In this document: in pieces, positions 57,664 through 64,000 of the stretch
Layout of the letters: the number at the start of each line of letters is the position of its first letter
How positions within the stretch are numbered: position 1 is the first letter of the stretch
From: Scleromitrula shiraiana
Taxonomy: Eukaryota > Ascomycota > Leotiomycetes > Helotiales > Sclerotiniaceae
Direction: 5' to 3'
Assembly: GCA_028455995.1 (NCBI GenBank)
Contig: JABELC010000012.1
Location: 248,001 to 312,000 of the forward strand
DNA: 64,000 bases
The notes under the pieces: generated by a model
What the model was told of the DNA's origin: nothing
The model's input: the letters and a program-made list of their open reading frames with translations, nothing else
Database searches by the model: none
Made by a program: the position numbers and the translations under genes

Positions 57664-58612
57664 GAATTATAGAAAAGAGGCGGCGTGTCAGGGTCCCTGA
57701 TCCGATATTCGATGAAAGTCTTTCTTTACGAATATGGGTATATGGTACTTACATATCTTTGAGCCAATGATTCGTGTTCTCAAGACCATCACCAAATTAT
57801 ACTTCCCCCTAAGATACGAAGCGAAACCTCAGACCCCCGAATATGGCCGTTGCCACCGCTATACTCTCATTGCATTAAATATACCCACCAATATTGCTTA
57901 TTAATAATGTCTAGAACTCTGTCTCTCCAGTTATTAGAGTATTAGAGTGAGGAGTACTCCGTAGCTATCGTTATCAAGTGACGAAACTCTTAGAACTACC
58001 TAGCCATAGTAAGCCTCCGTTTGTAGTTAAGCGTAAATTAGTCAGCTATGGGTCGGTCTTTAGGACCAAATCCTCCGTACCCATCCTAAGAAATACATCT
58101 CACTTCTTACATATTGAACGAGCCCTAGGGAAACACCATGGCAGTAAAATCACTCCTAGGTAATACTTAAGCCTCACGTCTCGAAATTCATTTCCCTATA
58201 TCAATTCTCTTGTAAATCGTGATTGATCTAGTGATCAAATTTTTCTTAGATAACTACTACTGCAGTGCTAGTAGACGGAAACCTCTTTGTCTTTGATCTG
58301 GTTATTCACACGAGAAAGTTTTAAACAACTTCTTTACAAGAGAAGAGAGTGTATGAGGATTATTCAACAAATCAGTATCGATTGTGCTTATATATATTTC
58401 ACCCATATATGCAGCGTGCGCTAGATTGCGCTTCAATCAAATGAACCACCAGTCAAAGCGTAGGTTTTGACGGAGGCACGAGGGCCCATTGAATGGATTC
58501 AAATATGTACGAATACCTCCTTTTAGTTTTCTGGGCTTTTTCGTATTTTGTTTTAATTCCTATATTGCTTATTTTTTGCATGACCATGCATTATGATCTA
58601 CTATACTGAAAT

Positions 58613-61600
58613 ATGTCTCTGAACAGGAACCGGATTGCAGAGTTTAATTTCCAACAAAAATCGCAGTCGGCGACCATGTGCGACGAAAACCAGTCTTTTC
58701 ACAATGCTACTGCCAATTCATCGCTAGAGTTCCAAGGAAACGGAGGGAGCTGTACGAGTAACATTGATTTACAACTTGCGATCTTGAGAAACCTCCCCAC
58801 ACCCGTGTTAGTATTGAATCAAAAGAGAAAGGCAATATGGACAAACAGGAAAGCAGAATTGTTATTGGGAAACAACATGGACTCATGTCAATCCCTCGAT
58901 GATGCAATCATTGGGAAAAGTTTGGAGAGCCTGGGTGTCAGATTAATGTATACTCGAGAATGGGGTCAGGTTTTAGACAGAGCTGAGAATGGGGACCTCG
59001 ATACATTAGGACTTGAGAATGGGAAATTAGGGAGATATTCAGACGGAATCGAAGCGGCAGTTGAGAAAAATCCAACACTAAAGTACTGGGAGAAATATTT
59101 TCGGGTTGGTATCGAGGTTTTGAGGGGGGATGAAGGGATACATTTTATCTTATCGTTCGAAATGTCGGCACACATCGAAAGACCTTCGAGCAGGATAAAG
59201 AAAGACCCAATTTCAAATGGAGGGGAAAAGCTGGACGAAAAATTGATCGGAGTTGCCAAGCCAAGAGACGTACGACGATTGAAATACTCAGTCTTCGATA
59301 ATGTTAGCACGGCCGCATATATTCTCAGTGCAGATGGGAAATTATACTTGGCAAATCGAAAAACAAGAGAGGTTCTGGGTGATAGCATGGGCGGAATCAA
59401 TGGGGAAGATGGACCAAATGTACGAAAACGACTTCAAATATGGGATGAGCATTTTGTTGAACCATTGAAACCTGAAGATTACCCAGGCGTTCGGTTGACC
59501 AAAAATCAAAGACCATTCAAAAATGAACGATACGGATTCATCCATAATATCACTAGAGATAGAATGACAATGGTGGTTGATGGGGAATGTTTGTTTGACG
59601 AAGATACTGGAGAATTTATTGGCGGAATATTTTGGTGTCGACAATTGCAAGATTACACGGCTTTTGTACTCCAACAGCAGCAAGATTTGCTGAGGAGTCA
59701 TGAAACTATATGCAATCTGCTGCCACATTTAGTTTGGACAACTACTGTGGATGGAGAATGTGATTGGTATTCTGATCAAGTGAGTGTGCAATGCCACTTT
59801 TATCATTCTACTAAGCTAACATGTTTAATTTCAGTGGTATAGATATACAGGATTGACAAAAGAAGAATCTCTCGGTACGGGATATACTAGCGTTATTCAC
59901 CCGGATGACCTACCCACACTATTAGAAAAATGGGAACAGGGAAGAAATGCATCTAAAGATTGTGAGGTGGAGATTCGATATCGCCGACATGATGGCACAT
60001 ACAGATGGATGCACACGAGAGCTTGTCCTTTTATTGGTGGAGACGGAACTGTTTTGAAATGGTATGGGACAAATACCGATATCCACGATGTTGTGATGCA
60101 AAGGATTGAGGCCAAAAGGAACAAAGATCAGATGCTTACGGTTCTTGCTCATGCCGAAGTCAATCTCTTCTGTGTTGATGCGAAAAGAGCTGTTACTATG
60201 GCGGAAGGTGGTGTGCTGTGGCAGACTCATATGAAAAATGTCGATGACAAATCTCAATTGATAGGTAGAGATATTGTTGAGGTTTCGGAGGAAATGGGGT
60301 TCGAGGGAATGCCAGGTTTGTTTCTATCAAGTCATTTCGGGAATTGGGAGATTAACAGTTTTTTATAGCTCACGTGAAAAGTATATTGGATATTCTAGAT
60401 GGAAAGATGGACATGGCAACATGCGAAGATACAATTGGAGATAGAACATACAAGACACGTCTGGTAGCCGATTTGGAACATTACGACTGTGGCCAATTGC
60501 CTAAATGTATAGGGGTCCTGGGTCTCAGTATTGATATTACAGACTTCAAAGTGAGAGCTGCTTTGGAGTTGGATAATACTAGATTGATGATTGAGGAACA
60601 AGCTGCTAAGGATTCTAGCAAGATGAAGAGTCAATTCTTGGCTAATGTGAGTTTACACTTCGTTACGGGTAGGGTCCATAGTTAACCAATAATGATTAGA
60701 TGTCACACGAGATGCGAACACCTACAGCTGTAAGTTTTAAATTAATTCTATGAATCTGAGAGTGTTATTAACATGATCGTATAGGGTGTAATAGGAATGG
60801 TAGAACTCCTTAGCGAAGACACTACACTTACTTCGGAACAAAGCGAATACGTATCAAGCATTCAATTATCCGCCAAAGCTCTCCTAACCATCGTAAATGA
60901 TATTCTCGATTTTTCCAAGATTGAATCAGGCCGCTTAGATATCGAAGAAGTTCCTTTCAATTTATCGAATATCGTCGGCGAATTGTGCAAATTGCTTAAC
61001 ATATTTGCCAATCAGAAACATATCGAATTTGTTTATGAGAATGAGATTGAGGAGGGATTGATTGTTAGAGGGGATCCGGGGAGGATAAGACAGGTATTAT
61101 CGAATCTTTTGACTAATGCGTTGAAGTTTACCGAAAAGGGGAGGATCAAAATTTCGGTCAAGGGAGAGAAAATTGAGGGGGACAATGGGGAGGAGATCCT
61201 GGAAGTTCGTTTCCTAGTCGAGGATACGGGGATCGGAATAGAGAAAAAGGTGCTGGATAAATTGTTTAGGCCATTTAGCCAGGGAGACTCGTCAACAGCT
61301 AGATTATATGGGGGTACTGGGCTTGGTTTGTCGATTTCTAGAAATGTGAGTTTTTGATTCTTGTTCCCCACTAAGGAGAAAAAAGTAGGAAGAAGAACAA
61401 AAGACTAATCTTTACCACCAGCTCGCAACACTCATGTCCGGCACCATAATCCTCGAATCAGAGCCCTTAGTCGGTAGCCGCGCTCTGTTTACTATTCCCC
61501 TCAAAATTTCATCGCCTAACCCAAACAATATCTTTCACGTACTAAGTTCCCCCGATTGTATCGGAAACGCCAACTTAGGTCTCAAGCTCCATCCTAAACA

Positions 61601-62629
61601 TTCAAGGAGTAACAGCACGCAGAACTTAAACTTGGGTCAACTTGCTTTTCCTATCCGAACAGCCACTGACAATCAGGTACCAAAACTGGAATTAGATGGT
61701 CGAAATCCTACTGGCCAGGAGAAACAAGAGGGGAGCTCGAAGAATGATAGGCCATATTTTCTGAATGCGGGTATGAGAATGGAGTCAGCGGACTCATTAA
61801 CAGCTGGTTCCCCAGTTGATGAGAGGAGGAAGAGTACTCATGTTCTAGTTGTGGAAGATAAGTAAGTTTTAGGTTTTCAACTCTCCTTCAAATTCTCGCA
61901 CTATATCTTATATCCCAAATACTGACATCCTGTCCTTACTTTAGTGCAATAAACCAAACCATCGCTCTTAAAACCGTCCGAAAATTAGGATTCCCAGCAA
62001 CAGCCGTGTGGAACGGTCAAGAAGCACTTTCCTATCTTCAGAATCCTGGCCCGACTCGTCCGAGACCGGATATTATACTTATGGATGTGCAGATGCCGGT
62101 TATGGACGGATATGAAGCGACTAGAATTTTGCGACGGGGGATTGAACTTGCTGAGGGTCTTGGTCTTGTTGGAGGAAAGGAAGGGGTAGGAGAAAGTGGA
62201 GAGAACGGGGGTGATGAATTAGGCGAAAATGCCAATTGGAAATGCGAATTAAAAGATATTCCGGTAATCGCAATGACGGCGAGTGCGATACAGGGAGATC
62301 AGGAAAAATGCATAAAGGCGGGTATGGATGGGTATCTAAGTAAACCGGTTGACAGGGAGAGGTTGGAGGAGATGCTTGTTGAGTGGACAGGAATGAAGGG
62401 GAAAGATAGAGGGAGGAGGAGGGGATTGAAATTGGATGTTAATGGTGGTAGCGGTACTTCGAGTTTTAGTGGAGGAAAAAGTAATAGGGATGAAAATAGC
62501 GAGATGGATGGGGATGGTGGCAAAACAAAAATAGGAAATACAAGGACAAAGAGAGGAAAGGATTCGGCGATTTCGATGGATTTTGCCGGGGATACAGAGA
62601 TTGGGGAGGCGGTTGTTGGGGGTGTTTGA
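58613..62629 (+). CDS. PAS-domain hybrid sensor histidine kinase
   Basis: Seven predicted exons: 58613-59779, 59835-60315, 60369-60646, 60700-60729, 60785-61345, 61422-61861, 61945-62629, joining in frame to 1213 residues. Seen: PAS-like segments starting near 53 (LAILRNLPTPVLVLNQ), 222 (VFDNVSTAAYILSADGKLYL), 368 (HETICNLLPHLVWTT through VIHPDD) and 492; PAC text RHDGTYRWMHTRACPF; H-box MSHEMRTPTA (H645) on its own 30-nt exon; N-box RGDPGRIRQVLSNLLTNALKF; G boxes VEDTGIGI and YGGTGLGLSIS; receiver domain VLVVEDNAINQ, ILMDVQMPVMDGYEATR (D1033) and YLSKPVD. No TM segments, so probably cytosolic. Role: His-Asp phosphorelay to an Hpt protein and response regulators; the signal is not evident. 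The receiver has a Gly/Glu-rich insert between its halves and a basic low-complexity C-terminus. Confidence 0.92.
60700..60729 (+). other. 30-nt micro-exon encoding the H-box
   Basis: Bounded by GATTAG and GTAAGT; encodes MSHEMRTPTA including the phosphorylated His. Flanking introns are 53 nt (60647-60699) and 55 nt (60730-60784). Confidence 0.88.
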
Positions 62630-64000
62630 TTGGGAATGATGAATTGGGACTTAGATGTTCTATATGGAGTTTGGGAGATTTACAGTGAATTTGGAAACGT
62701 TTTGTGATGGATGCAGGGATTCATGGGAGATACACAGTATCTCGATTGTATTACGCTATATCAGTACTTGGTTTGATTGGGATGGATATTTGAAATGGAT
62801 TATGGGAGTTTTAGGTGTTGGACTTGGCTTGGTCGAGAGTATCATATGATATACTTGTATTGTTAGATGGAATGAAAGGTATAGGGTATGCGGAGATATT
62901 AGCACGAGCCTGAGAGAGACGGAAATTTGGGGCCGATAAGTTGGTATTATGGAGATGAAGTTCAATGAGAAGTCGAGGAATTTGATTTTATATCCATAAA
63001 GAGGTACTTTGTTGATACTAAAATTCAAATTGGCATAAATTCGTTATTCAAATATATGTTAAACTGCTAGTGAGAATATAAACACCCATGAAACGGGAGT
63101 AGAAGCGGGTTCGGGAGCTAGTTGAATATATTATATCGGGGTATAATATCTCCCTAGAAACTAACTCTTCTCCAACCCGATAAATTACTAGTTATAAAGA
63201 ATCTAGAATTTGTAGTACTCGAAATGGATTATCATTGTATTCTTGATATTTGAAAGAATATACCAGCTAAAAGACAATTTCCAAATTGACATGGAAAAAA
63301 AAGGCAAAGTAGTGAATACAACGTCCCCCCACTTTTATCACCACCTCACAAGCGACGTATAGAAATGACCGACAATTATGTGTAGTATGTATGATGTGCT
63401 GCATCAAGAACTATTCATGACGCCGCCATCATGGTCATGAAGAAGGCAACTGGTGATTGGCTAGGGTGAACTGTAGATTACTTAAGTTATGGGTGGGATG
63501 GCTGATGATTATTCTTTTCTCTCCCGCAAGCATGAAGTTCGGTTGACGATGCGATTGGTTGATAACAATAATAAACCCTCACCCACTGCCAATCGAGAAC
63601 TGAATATCGTCAATGTCAATGCAGTCATGCTTTGTAAATCCTACAATTTCATATTTAGTCAACACACGCTCTCAAATACACCAACGATAGAGTACGCTAC
63701 AAAATATTTATCTTTGCCGGCATGTGTGGTCATCAAGAATCTGGAAGCTAGCTAAAGGTCGCTAGCAGTTACTAGGAATGAATGCGATGGAAACGATGAT
63801 GGTGCTGTTGAGTTTGCGTCATATTTTGCTGTCGATTTTATGGTATATTATTGTTAAGGATCATTGTTGTAAAATTTTATACTCCTAATGTGATTTTTGG
63901 TGACGACAGTAGAGATGAAACGATAAACTGAAGATGAATGCTAACACTAAAGTAAACTCAAAAACGGTTGATCGTCATAGACTTTATCATATCATTGATC
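62630..64000. other. intergenic right edge, no supported gene
   Basis: AT-rich sequence downstream of the kinase. An 88-codon frame at 63489-63755 has no family signal and is not called. Confidence 0.5.

Larger units (their letters stand above)
55744..58612. other. 2.9-kb intergenic region with hairpins and repeats
   Basis: No gene supported. Holds two adjacent short hairpins (57449-57497) and a direct repeat with CACGTG (57614-57663). Composition from about 56.9 to 58.2 kb differs from the surrounding DNA and could be a degenerate transposon or LTR remnant, but I see no protein-coding relic or paired ends. Confidence 0.5.

Noticed and set aside
57100..58200. LTR retrotransposon remnant
   Set aside because: No paired LTR, primer-binding site or polymerase relic visible; kept only as a question in the findings.
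63489..63755. 88-codon frame near the right edge
   Set aside because: No motif or start context; not enough to call a gene.

Overview
The window looks like nuclear DNA of a filamentous ascomycete. Genes carry short introns (about 50-80 nt, GT...AG). Protein families are fungal-specific: HET, HeLo-kinase, NACHT/STAND, fungal rhodopsin-domain membrane proteins, fungal UbiA enzymes and a PAS-rich hybrid histidine kinase. I infer a leotiomycete, probably close to Botrytis/Sclerotinia, from the general look of the proteins; this was not tested by a search. I saw no tRNA, rRNA, CRISPR array or intact transposon.

Left third (1-29 kb) is accessory. It holds an intact HET-domain gene, a 3CxxC zinc-finger gene and a fungal rhodopsin-like membrane protein. 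A compact set of metabolic genes follows at 9.0-20.1 kb: a UbiA-family prenyltransferase or terpene cyclase, a 14-TM MFS exporter, a secreted-type berberine-bridge-like FAD oxidase, a second shortened FAD oxidase and a GMC oxidoreductase. A cytochrome P450 pseudogene lies just outside. AT-rich blocks packed with the palindrome ACTAGT lie on both sides of the set (8.05-8.47 and 20.4-21.13 kb). Next come a HeLo-kinase gene with one apparent frameshift and a badly decayed HET gene.

Middle (29-51 kb) is gene-poor and rich in simple repeats: an octamer minisatellite, a trinucleotide hairpin, long polypyrimidine tracts and many micro-satellites. It contains a low-complexity membrane-anchored protein, the core gene EMG1/NEP1 (18S rRNA pseudouridine N1-methyltransferase), a fragmentary coding region near 42 kb and a NACHT/STAND pseudogene at 44.8-48.8 kb.

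Right part (51-64 kb) holds a conserved secreted protein, a small ankyrin protein whose start codon appears to be split by an intron, a GPI-anchor-type surface protein, and a 1213-residue hybrid histidine kinase whose phosphorylated H-box lies on a 30-nt micro-exon.

Two themes connect the window. One is an oxidase-rich, terpenoid-like gene set bounded by unusual repeat islands. The other is repeated decay of accessory genes (P450, NACHT), partly through Trp-to-stop changes (TGG to TAG/TGA) of the kind repeat-induced point mutation leaves. Gene models were built by hand from reading frame, splice consensus and family motifs; splice sites are predictions.
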